DNA from: Micromonospora sp. C28SCA-DRY-2 | Lineage (GTDB): Bacteria > Actinomycetota > Actinomycetes > Mycobacteriales > Micromonosporaceae | DNA: 64,000 bases | Assembly: GCF_030519475.1 (NCBI RefSeq) | Contig: NZ_JAUMKD010000001.1 | Span: 1,717,449 to 1,781,448 of the forward strand | Reading direction: 5' to 3' | Shown: piece by piece, positions 53,460 through 62,121 of the stretch | How positions within the stretch are numbered: the stretch's first letter is position 1 | Layout of the letters: every line of letters starts with the position of its first letter | The notes under the pieces: generated by a model | Seen by the model: only the letters and a program-made list of their open reading frames with translations | Databases searched by the model: none | Told to the model about the DNA's origin: nothing | Program-made: the position numbers and the translations under genes

Positions 53460-54919
53460 CAGATCCCGTACTCCTTCCAGCGCTTGTCGACCAGCGAGAC
53501 CACCTCGGGCGACATCCGCATCTCCTCCGGCCAGCCCCGGGTGTAGCCCTCCTCGGGCAGCTTGCGGGTCGCGTCGACGCCCGCCTTGCCACCCCAGAAC
53601 TGCTGGTACGACGCGTGGTCCAGGTGGTCCACCGGGCCCTCGGTGAGCAGCAGGTCCCGGGCGTAGTCGACGTTGCCGAAGGCGCGGAAGGCGACCTCGT
53701 TGTAGTCGTGCACGTCGCAGTCCTCGTCGACGATCACGATCAGCTTGGTCAGCGACATCATGTGCGCGCCCCAGATCGCGTTCATCACCTTCTGCGCGTG
53801 CTTCGGGTAGCGCTTGCGGATCGACACAATCGCGCAGTTGTGGAACACCCCGGCGGCGGGCAGGTCGTAGTCGACGATGTCCGGGATCAGGAAGCGCAGC
53901 AGCGGCGCGAAGATCCGCTCGGTGGCCTTGCCGAGACCGTGGTCCTCCTGCGGCGGCTGGGATGTGACGATCGAGTGGTAGACCGGGTTGCGCTGCATGG
54001 TCATGCACTCGACGTGCATCACCGGGAACGGCTCCACCGGCGTGTAGAAGCCGGTGTGGTCGCCGAACGGGCCCTCCGGCAGCCGCTCGCCCGGCTCGAG
54101 GTAGCCCTCCAGCACGATCTGCGCGTGCGCCGGCACCTGGAGCGGGACGGTCAGGCAGTCCACCATCTCGACCCGCTCGCCCCGCAGGTACCCGGCGAAC
54201 AGGTACTCGTCGATGTCGGCGGGGAGCGGCGCGCTGGCCGAGTAGGCGACCGCGGGGTCGGCCCCGATGGCGATCGCCACCGGCAGCCGCTGCCCGAGCC
54301 GCTCGGCGACCGCGTGGTGCGCGGTGGAGTTCTTGTGGATCTGCCAGTGCATGCCGATGGTGTTGTACGAGTGCTGCTGGAGCCGGTAGAGCCCGAGGTT
54401 GCGCTTGCCGGTCTCCGGGTGCTTGGTGTGGGTCAGCCCGAAGTTGTGGAAGATCCCGCCGTCGCCCGGCCAGACCTGTAGCCCCGGCAGCCGGTTCAGG
54501 TCGACGTCGTCGCCCCGGTAGACCACCTGCTGGCAGGGGGCGGTCCGGACCTTCTTCGGCGGCATCGACTTGAGCTGCATGACCTTGCCGAGGCCGTCCA
54601 TCATCCCGGACAGCCCCATCGGCAGCTCCGGCTTGAGCATGTTGCCGATCCGCTCGCCGATCTCGTCGAGGTGTTCCACCCCGAGCGCCATCGCCATCCG
54701 CTTCTCGGTGCCGAACAGGTTGATCGCCACCGGCATCTCGCCGCGGGTCGGCCGCTCGAAGAGCAGCGCCGGGCCGCCGGCCCGGACCGTACGGGTGACG
54801 ATCTCGCTGATCTCCAGGGTGGGGTCGACCGGGGCGCTCACCCGCCGCAGCTCGCCCGCGCGCTCCAGCGCCGCGAGGAAGTCCTTGAGATCGTTGTACG
54901 GGAAGCCACGAGCCGCCAT
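53459..54919 (-). CDS. UbiD-family decarboxylase, menaquinone pathway (MqnL type)
   Basis: A 486-residue prenyl-FMN-dependent decarboxylase acting on the naphthoate intermediate. Family segments are FPYNDLKDFLAALERAGELR at the N-terminus, PGDGGIFHNFGLTHTKHPET, GDHTGFYTPVEPFPVMHVEC and IVDEDCDVHDYNEVAFRAFG. ATG 54919 (MAARGFPYND) is the family start; the frame is open upstream but only opposite the convergent neighbour. Coupled one-base overlap with the prenyltransferase and its ubiX partner gene downstream make the pathway role likely. Confidence 0.9.
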   Translation of the reverse strand: MAARGFPYNDLKDFLAALERAGELRRVSAPVDPTLEISEIVTRTVRAGGPALLFERPTRGEMPVAINLFGTEKRMAMALGVEHLDEIGERIGNMLKPELPMGLSGMMDGLGKVMQLKSMPPKKVRTAPCQQVVYRGDDVDLNRLPGLQVWPGDGGIFHNFGLTHTKHPETGKRNLGLYRLQQHSYNTIGMHWQIHKNSTAHHAVAERLGQRLPVAIAIGADPAVAYSASAPLPADIDEYLFAGYLRGERVEMVDCLTVPLQVPAHAQIVLEGYLEPGERLPEGPFGDHTGFYTPVEPFPVMHVECMTMQRNPVYHSIVTSQPPQEDHGLGKATERIFAPLLRFLIPDIVDYDLPAAGVFHNCAIVSIRKRYPKHAQKVMNAIWGAHMMSLTKLIVIVDEDCDVHDYNEVAFRAFGNVDYARDLLLTEGPVDHLDHASYQQFWGGKAGVDATRKLPEEGYTRGWPEEMRMSPEVVSLVDKRWKEYGI

Positions 54920-55081
54920 ACCAGCCAGTCTCCCGCACCCGCTGACGGGCCGCCCACGCCGGGTGGGCGGATGCCGCCGCCGGCCGTGTGCGCTCTGCCA
55001 CACCGGCCCCTGGAACGGTCGGACTGTCGGTGCCGGGTGGCACCATCCCCGGGCCGTCGCAGGAGTACGAGGGGAGCCGGG

Positions 55082-55897
55082 ATGCCGCGCCGCACGTCCG
55101 TGTCGTTGAAGGTCGTCGATCGGGGAGCGGGCACCCCGGTGCTGGCGCTGCACGGGTGGACCCCGGACCACCGGCTGATGCTCGGCTGCCTGGAACCGGT
55201 CTTCGCCGGGCGCGCCGGCTACCGGCGGCTCTACCCGGACCTGCCCGGCATGGGCGCGTCGCCGGCGCCGGCGGAGATCGCCAGCTCCGACGACGTGCTC
55301 GACACCGTCCAGGATCTCGTCGACGACCTGCTCGCCGACGAGCCGTTCCTGCTCGTGGGCGAGTCCTACGGCGGCTACCTGGCCCGCGCGCTCGCCCGGT
55401 CCCGCCCGGAGCAGGTGCTCGGGCTGGCGCTGATCTGCCCCATCGGCACGGCCGTGGAGAACGCCGCGCGCCGGGTGCCGGAGGCGCAGGTGCTGCGCCC
55501 CGACCCGGCCCTGCTCGCCGCGACCGACGCTCGCGTCGCCGCGGAGTTCGCCGACATCGCGGTGGTGCAGACGCCCGAGACGCTGCGGCGGTTCCGCGAG
55601 GAGATCATGACCGGGCTGGACGCCGCCGACGCCCCGGCGCTGGCCCGGATCCGGCAGCGGTGGACCCTCACCGAGGATCCGGAGGGCGGCGCGCCGTTCA
55701 CCCGGCCGACCCTGATCCTCACCGGGCGGCAGGACCACGCCACCGGCTACCTCGACCAGTTCGCGCTGCTGCCGCACTACCCGCGGGCGACGTTCGCGGT
55801 GCTCGACGTGGCCGGCCACAACCTGCAGATCGAGCAGCCCGGGCTCTTCGACGCGCTGGTCGGCGAGTGGCTCGACCGGGTGGCCGCCGAACGCTGA
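55082..55897 (+). CDS. Alpha/beta-hydrolase
   Basis: A 271-residue alpha/beta-hydrolase. The oxyanion segment is LHGWTPD, the nucleophile is Ser95 in GESYGGYL and the acid is probably Asp in TGRQDHATGYL. The His is in VAGHNLQIEQ. ATG 55082 is preceded by GGGGAGCCGGG. It most resembles proline-iminopeptidase/lactonase-like hydrolases, and no substrate is evident. It is convergent with the carboxymuconolactone decarboxylase-family gene and shares a terminator with it. Confidence 0.87.
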   Translation: MPRRTSVSLKVVDRGAGTPVLALHGWTPDHRLMLGCLEPVFAGRAGYRRLYPDLPGMGASPAPAEIASSDDVLDTVQDLVDDLLADEPFLLVGESYGGYLARALARSRPEQVLGLALICPIGTAVENAARRVPEAQVLRPDPALLAATDARVAAEFADIAVVQTPETLRRFREEIMTGLDAADAPALARIRQRWTLTEDPEGGAPFTRPTLILTGRQDHATGYLDQFALLPHYPRATFAVLDVAGHNLQIEQPGLFDALVGEWLDRVAAER

Positions 55898-55902
55898 GCC
55901 GC

Positions 55903-55946
55903 CCGCCGGCCGGGTCGCCGCCGAACGCCGGGCGACCCGCCGGCGG
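55903..55946. terminator. Bidirectional hairpin between convergent hydrolase and CMD-family genes
   Basis: CGGGTCGCC (55911-55919) pairs with GGCGACCCG (55931-55939), and the stem continues outward as CCGCCGGC (55903-55910) with GCCGGCGG (55939-55946) with a one-base bulge. About 16 bp of stem fill the 54-base space between the two stops. Confidence 0.75.
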
Positions 55947-55951
55947 CGGGG

Positions 55952-56506
55952 TCAGCGGGCGGGCGCCCAGGCGTACCGGGCCAGCGGCGGGTCGACCGGC
56001 GCGGCGGTGAGCCGGTTGGCGAAGGTGGAGATGGTGTACGTGCCGACGCCGAGCACCACGTCCAGGGCGTGCCGGGGCTGGTAGCCGGCCGCCAGGAAGG
56101 CGGAGAGCTGCGCCTCGGGCACCGCGCCCCGGTGGTCGAGCACGGCCCGGGTGAAGCGGCGCAGCGCCTCCAGCCGGTCGTCGGGCAGCGGCGTGCCGGC
56201 GCGCAGCGCCTCGATCAGCTCGGGCGCGGCACCGTGCCGGGTCAGCGTGGCGGTGTGCATGGCGACGCAGAGGTGGCACTCGTTGCCGGTGGCGACGGTC
56301 AGCACCACCACCTCCCGCTCGACCGGGTCGAGCGCGCAGGTGTCGAAGATGCCGGTGACGGTCAGGAATCCCTTGAGCAGTTCCGGCGACTCGGCCATCA
56401 GGCCGACCGCGGCGGGCAGGTGGCCGAGCTTGCGGCGTACCCCCTCGATGGTGGGCCGGGCGGCGGCCGGCGCGGTGTCCGGGGTGTGGCAGGTGAAGAC
56501 GGGCAC
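55952..56506 (-). CDS. Carboxymuconolactone decarboxylase (CMD/AhpD-like) family protein
   Basis: A 184-residue all-helical protein with the AhpD-like redox motif E76-C77-H-L-C80-x3-H84 (NECHLCVAMH). This suggests an alkylhydroperoxidase-type thiol activity rather than true lactone decarboxylation. GTG 56506 (VPVFTCHTPDTAPA) is chosen because AAAGG lies 8 bases upstream. It is divergent from a MarR regulator with 104 bases between, a common arrangement for peroxide- or electrophile-responsive pairs. Confidence 0.85.
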   Translation of the reverse strand: MPVFTCHTPDTAPAAARPTIEGVRRKLGHLPAAVGLMAESPELLKGFLTVTGIFDTCALDPVEREVVVLTVATGNECHLCVAMHTATLTRHGAAPELIEALRAGTPLPDDRLEALRRFTRAVLDHRGAVPEAQLSAFLAAGYQPRHALDVVLGVGTYTISTFANRLTAAPVDPPLARYAWAPAR

Positions 56507-56568
56507 GGGGTGACCTTTCGCGGGGCGGGGTCGCCGGCGCGCGGACCGGCGCCGGCCGTGACGTAGGA

Positions 56569-56609
56569 TCGTCAACGTGGTTGTCCGAATCGTAAACCTG
56601 GTTGTCGAA
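56569..56609. promoter_or_regulatory. Two 21-bp-spaced direct repeats upstream of the MarR gene
   Basis: TCGT(C/A)AAC(G/C)TGGTTGTC occurs at 56569 and again at 56590, with CGAA following each copy. A 21-base period (two helical turns) places them on one DNA face, between a TAGGAT -10-like hexamer (56564-56569) and the MarR ATG at 56611. This is a likely operator for autoregulation and for the divergent CMD gene. Confidence 0.5.
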
Positions 56610-56610
56610 C

Positions 56611-57084
56611 ATGGCAACTGACCCCGACCGGCCCGGCTTCCTGCTGCCCCTGCTGCTGCTCGCCGGCTTCCGTACGCTCATCGACGACCTGCACGCCGAA
56701 CTGGCCCGGCAGGGGCATCCCGAGCTGCGCCCGCTGCACGGCTTCGTGCTCCAGGCGGTCGGCGCCGGCGGCACCACCGCCACCGGACTGGGCCAGCGGC
56801 TGGGCATCTCCAAGCAGGCGGCCGGCAAGACGGTGGACCGGCTGGTCGCCCTCGGCTACCTGGAACGCGCTGACGACCCGCACGACGCCCGGCGCAAGCT
56901 GGTGCGGATGACCCCGCGCGGGCACGACGGGCTGCACCGCTCGGCGGTGGTCTTCGACCAGCTCCGGCAGCGCTGGGCGGACACGCTGGGCGCGGACCGG
57001 GTGGCCGCGCTGGAGGACGACCTGCGCGCCGTCACCCCGGCCAACTGGTTCCGGCTCGACGTGCCCGGCTGGTTCGGCGGCTGA
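56611..57084 (+). CDS. MarR-family transcriptional regulator
   Basis: A 157-residue wHTH regulator. The recognition region is TATGLGQRLGISKQAAGKTV and the wing is RADDPHDARRKLVRMTPRG. Dimerisation helices are at both ends. ATG 56611 (MATDPDRPGF) is chosen; a TTG three codons upstream lies inside the direct repeats. It has no Cys in the N-terminal helix, so OhrR-type peroxide sensing is not supported. The ligand is unknown. It probably controls itself and the divergent AhpD-like gene. Confidence 0.88.
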   Translation: MATDPDRPGFLLPLLLLAGFRTLIDDLHAELARQGHPELRPLHGFVLQAVGAGGTTATGLGQRLGISKQAAGKTVDRLVALGYLERADDPHDARRKLVRMTPRGHDGLHRSAVVFDQLRQRWADTLGADRVAALEDDLRAVTPANWFRLDVPGWFGG

Positions 57085-57149
57085 CCGTCGCCCGGCGAGA
57101 AATCTCACCGGCGCTGGCCCGGCTCCCCCGGCGGGGGCAGGGTGGGCGC

Positions 57150-57371
57150 ATGGCGGACGCGTACGTCGTGGGCGACCCGGACGGGCTGTCGCCGCTGCTG
57201 GCCGAGATCCGGGACGCGGTGGCCCGGGAGCTGCACGCCCAGCTGGCGCTCCGGGCGGAGCGGATCGAACTGGCCGACGTGCCGGAGGTGGCCTACCAGG
57301 TCACCCTGCGGGTGGACGAGACGGTACGGCGGCGCGGCAGCGCGCCGCGCGGCGGTCACCGGGCGGAGTAG
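57150..57371 (+). CDS. Small hypothetical protein
   Basis: A 73-residue product (MADAYVVGDPDGLSPLLAEI at the N-terminus) with one amphipathic helix and a strand-rich end (ADVPEVAYQVTLRVDETVRR). There are no membrane segments or cysteines. High third-position GC and conserved-looking composition support coding. The SD is weak (GGTGGG). It follows the MarR gene by 65 bases and may be co-transcribed. No family is recognised. Confidence 0.6.
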   Translation: MADAYVVGDPDGLSPLLAEIRDAVARELHAQLALRAERIELADVPEVAYQVTLRVDETVRRRGSAPRGGHRAE

Positions 57372-57404
57372 CCCCGGGCCGGCCCGACCCGGAGCTTCCG
57401 GACC

Positions 57405-58379
57405 TCAGTCGAGGCCGCCGTAGGAGTGCAGGCCCTCGAAGAAGATGTTCACGCCGAACAGGTTCATCAGCATGGTGCAGAAGCCGACCACGGCCAGCCA
57501 GGTGGCCACGTTCCGCCGCACGCTCGGGGTGGCCCGGGCGTGCAGGTAACCGGCGTAGATCACCCAGGAGATGAACGACCAGGTCTCCTTCGGGTCCCAG
57601 CCCCACGGCCGGCCCCAGGCCGCCTCGGCCCAGATCGCCCCGGCGATCACCGCGAAGGTGAAGATCGGGAACGCGAAGGCGTGCAGCACGAAGGTCAGCC
57701 GCTCCAGCGCGGCGGCCGCCGGCAGCCGCTTGGCCAGGGTGTACGGGAAGCTGCGCCGGCCGCGCTCGTAACCGGCCCGCATCAGGTACGCCACCGCCGG
57801 CACCACGCCCAGCAGGAAGATGCCGGAGCTGAACACGACTGTCGAGACGTGGATGACGAACCAGTACGAGTTGAGCGCCGGCACCAGCGGCACCACCGGC
57901 ACGTAGAGCACCAGTTCGGCGGTGGCCACCAGCAGCACCATCACCAGGGTGAGGAAGAGCCCGAGGCGGCGCAGCGACGGCTTCCTCCAGAGCACCACCA
58001 GCCAGGCGGCGACGCCGATGAACGAGACCGTGAGCACGAACTCGTACATGTTGCCCCAGGGCATCCGGTCGGCCGCGATGCCGCGGGTGACCAGCGCCCC
58101 GAAGTGCAGCAGCGCGGCGAGCGCGGTGACGCCGACCGCGATCCGGCCGGCCAGCCGGGCTCGGTGCCCGCTGCGCCCGGCGGCGGTCGTGCCGGCCACC
58201 GCCGGTTCCGCCGGGAGGCTGCCCCCGGCCCCGCCCACACCGGCACCGACCAGTTCCCGCGCCGGCGTGGCGACCTGGGCGCGGGCGTTGCCGAGCGCGT
58301 ACTCGACGGCGTGGCTGATCATGGCGACCAGGTACGCCAGGATCGCGAACGACACCAGCTGGTCGGAGAGTGCGGACAT
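57405..58379 (-). CDS. ccsB: System II cytochrome c biogenesis protein CcsB/ResC
   Basis: Haem-handling membrane protein of 324 residues that with ResB exports haem and attaches it to apocytochrome c. The WWD-type motif is WGRPWGWDPKETWSFISW, and His-containing helices flank it (NMYEFVLT..., SYWFVIHVSTVVFSSG). ATG 58379 shares one base with the resB stop; an adjacent GTG at 58382 is equally possible. The hydrophilic insert at ~40-75 is Ala/Gly/Pro-rich. It is the last gene of the resA-ccdA-resB-ccsB run. Confidence 0.93.
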   Translation of the reverse strand: MSALSDQLVSFAILAYLVAMISHAVEYALGNARAQVATPARELVGAGVGGAGGSLPAEPAVAGTTAAGRSGHRARLAGRIAVGVTALAALLHFGALVTRGIAADRMPWGNMYEFVLTVSFIGVAAWLVVLWRKPSLRRLGLFLTLVMVLLVATAELVLYVPVVPLVPALNSYWFVIHVSTVVFSSGIFLLGVVPAVAYLMRAGYERGRRSFPYTLAKRLPAAAALERLTFVLHAFAFPIFTFAVIAGAIWAEAAWGRPWGWDPKETWSFISWVIYAGYLHARATPSVRRNVATWLAVVGFCTMLMNLFGVNIFFEGLHSYGGLD

Positions 58380-60067
58380 CACTCGGCTCCTTCTCGCGCT
58401 CCGGCCGGGTCGCCTCCGTCGCGATCCGCACCGGCCCGCTCGTCCGCCGGCCCGTCACCGCTGACCGCGGCGACGAGCTGGGCGAACTCGTCGGCGAACC
58501 CGGGGTGGTCGGTGCGCGGCAACCCACCGGCCTCGACCAAACTACTACCGCCCGTCGGAGATCCACTCGCCGGGTCGGTGGAACCACCCGCCGGGGCGAC
58601 GGCACCGGCCGGGAGCACCCGGAAGAAGACCCGCCGGCGGCGGACGAAGAGCGAGCCCATCAGGCCCGCCAGCAGCGTCCCGGCGCTCACCAGCAGCAGC
58701 GTCGAGCCCGGGTCGTACCGGACGGACAGCACGATGTACGGCTGCGTCCCCAGGAACTCCAGCCGGGTGCCGTCGTCCAGGGTCCAGGTCTCGCCGACCT
58801 TGAGCAGCTTGGTGCCGACCTCCTTGACCTTGCCGGTCCGCACCTGCCGCTGGTCCAACTCGTAGACCGAGCCGGGGATGCCCGCGTCCAGACCCAGGTT
58901 GCCCCGGTACGCGACCAGGTTGAGCAGCGGGTTGCGCTCGACCGGGAAGTCCGACCGGACGAACGGGCCCTGCTGCGGCGCGGTCGGCAGGTACAGGCCG
59001 GTGAAGGCCATCTGGAGATCCGGGTCCCGCCGCCCGGTGGCCGGGTCGACGTTGGCGTCCGGGAAGGCGGCCACGCCCTCGCCGGTGATCCCGACGTCAC
59101 CGGTGGTGAGGAACGGCGTGGTGCTGGTCTGGCTGCGGCCGAACCGGTCGGTGTAGCGGACCACCGGGGCGTACCCGTGGCCGAGCAGGTAGACGTTGGC
59201 GCCGTCGACCCGCAGCGGCGAGTTCACCGAGAACTCGGCCGGGCGCGGCCCGCGGCCCTCCTCGTCGACGGTCACCTTGGCGTTGAAGAACTTCGGCTGG
59301 CCGTTGGACTCCAGGAACTCCGCCTCGAAGTCGTCCAGCCGCAGGCAGAACCCGGGCAGGTCGGCGCTGCTCACCCGGGGGCCGAACTTCGTCTCGGCGT
59401 ACTGCTGCTGGGTGTTGCAGAACGCGTTCTCCGCGCCGGCGACCAGCAGCCGGTTGCCGCTCCAGCCGTACCAGGAGCCGAGCGCGACACCGATCAGCAC
59501 CACCACCATCGAGGTGTGGAAGAGCAGGTTGCCGGTCTCCTTGAGGTAGCCCTTCTCGGCGGAGACCTCGTCGCCGCGGACCACCACCCGCCAGCGCCGC
59601 CGGCGCAGCACCTCGGCGATCGCCGCCGCGCCGCCGGCCGGCGCGGCCAGCACCGCGTGCTGCGGCAGCCGGTCCAGCCGCTTCGGCGCGACCGGCGGCT
59701 TCGCCCGCAGCGCGCGGACGTGGTCGCGCAGCCGGGGCGTGATGCAGCCGATCAGCGAGGTGAACAGCAGCAGGTAGATCGCGGAGAACCAGACCGAGCC
59801 GAACGCCTCGAAGGCGCCGATCCGGTCCAGCACCGGCGCCAGGTCGGGGTGCGCGACGAAGTAGTCCCGGACGTCCTCCGGGTTGACCCCGCGCTGGGGC
59901 AGCACCGAGCCGGGGATGGCGGCGACGGCGAGCAGGAAGAGCAGCACCAGCGCGGTACGCATGCTGGTCAGCTGCCGCCAGGAGTTGCGCAGCAGGGCCA
60001 GCACCGGGTTGGGCCGGCGCCGGGGAGCCTCGGCCGGGGACGCCGGCCGGTCGTCCACGACTGTCAT
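58379..60067 (-). CDS. resB: System II cytochrome c biogenesis protein ResB/Ccs1
   Basis: A 562-residue membrane protein, partner of CcsB. It has N-terminal helices (MRTALVLLFLLAVAAIPGSV, FSAIYLLLFTSLIGCI and LLFHTSMVVVLIGVALGSWY). A large extracytoplasmic domain follows, and a last helix (LLLVSAGTLLAGLMGSLFV). A ~60-residue Gly/Ser/Pro tail follows on the cytoplasmic side. ATG 60067 shares one base with the ccdA stop. The protein is of family length plus this tail. Confidence 0.93.
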   Translation of the reverse strand: MTVVDDRPASPAEAPRRRPNPVLALLRNSWRQLTSMRTALVLLFLLAVAAIPGSVLPQRGVNPEDVRDYFVAHPDLAPVLDRIGAFEAFGSVWFSAIYLLLFTSLIGCITPRLRDHVRALRAKPPVAPKRLDRLPQHAVLAAPAGGAAAIAEVLRRRRWRVVVRGDEVSAEKGYLKETGNLLFHTSMVVVLIGVALGSWYGWSGNRLLVAGAENAFCNTQQQYAETKFGPRVSSADLPGFCLRLDDFEAEFLESNGQPKFFNAKVTVDEEGRGPRPAEFSVNSPLRVDGANVYLLGHGYAPVVRYTDRFGRSQTSTTPFLTTGDVGITGEGVAAFPDANVDPATGRRDPDLQMAFTGLYLPTAPQQGPFVRSDFPVERNPLLNLVAYRGNLGLDAGIPGSVYELDQRQVRTGKVKEVGTKLLKVGETWTLDDGTRLEFLGTQPYIVLSVRYDPGSTLLLVSAGTLLAGLMGSLFVRRRRVFFRVLPAGAVAPAGGSTDPASGSPTGGSSLVEAGGLPRTDHPGFADEFAQLVAAVSGDGPADERAGADRDGGDPAGAREGAE

Positions 60068-60900
60068 CAGATGCTCACCTCGCCCACCCCGACGGTGGTC
60101 TGCAACCAGATCACGAAGTTGGTCCACCCGCCGGTGACCAGCCCGAGGCCGATCAGGATCAGCAGGGCGCCGCCGATCCGGGTGACCCAGCGGCTGTTGC
60201 GCCGGACGGCGCGGAACACCCCGAGCAGGCGCTGGAAGCCCAGCCCGAAGACGACGAACGGTATCCCCAACCCCAGGCAGTACGCCACGGCCAGCACCAC
60301 GGCCCGGTCGGTCTGTCCCTCGACGGCGGCCATGCCGAGCACCGCGCCCAGCGTCGGGCCGACGCACGGCACCCAACTGAGCGCGAAGACGGCACCGAGC
60401 ACCGGCGCGCCGAGCAGCCCGGCGGCGGGCAGCCGGTGGATCCGGAACTCCCGCTGCATTCCGGGCACCAGCCCGAGGTAGCCCAGCCCGAGCAGCACCA
60501 CCAGCCCGCCGATGACGATCTCCAGCGTCCGCTCGTGGTCGAAGAAGATCCGCCCGAAGCCGGCGAAGAGGATCGCGGTGGCGGTGAAGACGACGGTGAA
60601 GCCGGCGATGAAGAGCAGCGTCCCGGCCAGTACCCGGCCCTTGACAGCGGTCCTGGCCGCCGGCCGGGCGGCGACGGCCACCCCGCCGGCCGGGGTGTCC
60701 GGGCCGTCCCCGGCGGCCGGGCCGGGCTTCGGGCGGCCCTCCAGGTCGGCCCCGGCCAGCCCGGTCACGTACGACAGGTAGCCCGGCATCAGCGGGAGCA
60801 CGCACGGGGAGAGGAAGCTGACCAGCCCGGCCAGCGCGGCCGCGCCGATGGCGAGCAGCAGCGGGCCGCTCTGCGCCAACTCCCGGAACGTCTCGCCCAT
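60067..60900 (-). CDS. ccdA: Thiol-disulfide electron carrier CcdA
   Basis: A 277-residue membrane protein that moves reducing equivalents from cytoplasmic thioredoxin to ResA. The two redox cysteines are in FLSPCVLPLMPGYLSYVTG (Cys33) and SWVPCVGPTLGAVLGM. Six or so helices are predicted, with a ~45-residue Gly/Pro-rich loop after the first. ATG 60900 shares one base with the resA stop, continuing the one-base overlaps throughout this operon. Confidence 0.94.
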   Translation of the reverse strand: MGETFRELAQSGPLLLAIGAAALAGLVSFLSPCVLPLMPGYLSYVTGLAGADLEGRPKPGPAAGDGPDTPAGGVAVAARPAARTAVKGRVLAGTLLFIAGFTVVFTATAILFAGFGRIFFDHERTLEIVIGGLVVLLGLGYLGLVPGMQREFRIHRLPAAGLLGAPVLGAVFALSWVPCVGPTLGAVLGMAAVEGQTDRAVVLAVAYCLGLGIPFVVFGLGFQRLLGVFRAVRRNSRWVTRIGGALLILIGLGLVTGGWTNFVIWLQTTVGVGEVSI

Positions 60901-61472
60901 CAGCGTTGACCGGTCGGCGCCGGCGACTCGGCGGCGATCCGCTCGACGATGGGTTGCAGGCCCTCCTGCTTCACCGCCGCCCGGATCACCGCGGCGATCC
61001 GCCCCTCCCGGTCCAGCACCACGGTGGCCGGGATGGTGTTCGGCGGGATGTCCAGCGCGAGCGCCAGCCGGCTCGGCGGGTCGAACAGGCTCGGGTAGCT
61101 GACCCGGCCCTCCTCGAAGGCCTTCGCCTTGTCCCGCTGGTCCTGCACGTTGATGCCCAGGAAGGTCACCCCGGAGTCCTTGGTGGCCTGGTAGGTGGCC
61201 TCCAGGTCGTCCGCCTCGGCGCGGCAGGGCGCGCACCACGAGCCCCAGAAGTTGACCACCACGACCTGGCCGCGGGCGGTGGCGACGTCGTAGCTGCCGC
61301 CGGTGAGCAGCTCACCGGCGAGCTTCGGGGCGGCGGACCGCTGGTCGGGAGCGCACTCGATGATGCCGTCCCGGTTGGCGCAGGCCTCCTCCCCGCCGCC
61401 CGGCGAGCAGGCGGCCATCGCCACCGCGGTGGCGGCGGCGAGCAGACCGGCGGTCCACCTCCGGGCGTTCAT
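60900..61472 (-). CDS. resA: ResA/TlpA-type thioredoxin-like lipoprotein
   Basis: A 190-residue extracytoplasmic thiol reductase that keeps the apocytochrome c CxxCH cysteines reduced. It has a lipoprotein signal (LLAAATAVAMAACSPG, lipid Cys22). The active site is W-C80-A-P-C83 (NFWGSWCAPCRAEA), with the cis-Pro loop NTIPATVVLD. Two additional cysteines at 31 and 40 precede the fold. ATG 61472 shares a base with the upstream stop. Confidence 0.93.
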   Translation of the reverse strand: MNARRWTAGLLAAATAVAMAACSPGGGEEACANRDGIIECAPDQRSAAPKLAGELLTGGSYDVATARGQVVVVNFWGSWCAPCRAEADDLEATYQATKDSGVTFLGINVQDQRDKAKAFEEGRVSYPSLFDPPSRLALALDIPPNTIPATVVLDREGRIAAVIRAAVKQEGLQPIVERIAAESPAPTGQR

Positions 61473-62119
61473 CAGGCCCCCTTGGCCGTCCGGGCGGTCG
61501 GCGACATCGCGATCAGGTGGGCGGCCGGCTCGGAGTAGCCGATGCCGACCACCTTGGCGCCCTCGAAGTGGAACGAGGTGAGGCTGGCCAGCCCGCACTG
61601 CCGCTTGCGCGGGTCGTGCCAGAGCCGCTTGCGCTCGACGTGCCGGCGCAGCGTCCAGATCGGCAACTGGTGCGAGACCAGCACCGCCTCGCGCCCCTCG
61701 GCGGCCACCCGGGCGGCGTGCAGGGCGGCGAACATCCGCTCGGCGATGGCCCGGTAGGCCTCGCCCCAGGACGGGGTGACCGGGTCGCGCAGCACCCACC
61801 AGTTGCGCGGGTCGCGGAACGAGCCGTCACCCGGGGAGACCTTCTTGCCCTCGAACCAGTTGGCGCTCTCGATCAGCCGCTCGTCCACCCCGACCGGCAG
61901 CCCGAACTGCGCCGCGATCGGCTCGGCGGTCTGCTGGGCACGCTCCAGGGGGCTCGCCACCACGTGCACGATCTCCCGGTCGGCCAGCCCCTGGGCGGCC
62001 GCCTTGGCCATCTGCACGCCGAGTTCGGAGAGGCGGAACCCGGGCAGCCGGCCGTAGAGGATCTTGTCCGGGTTGTGCACCTCGCCGTGCCGCAGCACGT
62101 GGACCACCGTCGTACTCAC
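61472..62119 (-). CDS. Histidine phosphatase family protein (phosphoglycerate-mutase-like)
   Basis: A 215-residue protein with the catalytic LRHGE (His11) and the second His in VSHQLPIW. Also visible are YGRLPGFRLSELGVQMAKAA and the ASPLERAQQTAEPIA block. The start is GTG 62119 with a G-run SD. It is the coupling gene between hemL (2-base gap) and resA (one-base overlap), an arrangement that suggests a role in haem or cytochrome metabolism. The substrate is unknown. Confidence 0.88.
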   Translation of the reverse strand: MSTTVVHVLRHGEVHNPDKILYGRLPGFRLSELGVQMAKAAAQGLADREIVHVVASPLERAQQTAEPIAAQFGLPVGVDERLIESANWFEGKKVSPGDGSFRDPRNWWVLRDPVTPSWGEAYRAIAERMFAALHAARVAAEGREAVLVSHQLPIWTLRRHVERKRLWHDPRKRQCGLASLTSFHFEGAKVVGIGYSEPAAHLIAMSPTARTAKGA

Positions 62120-62121
62120 CG

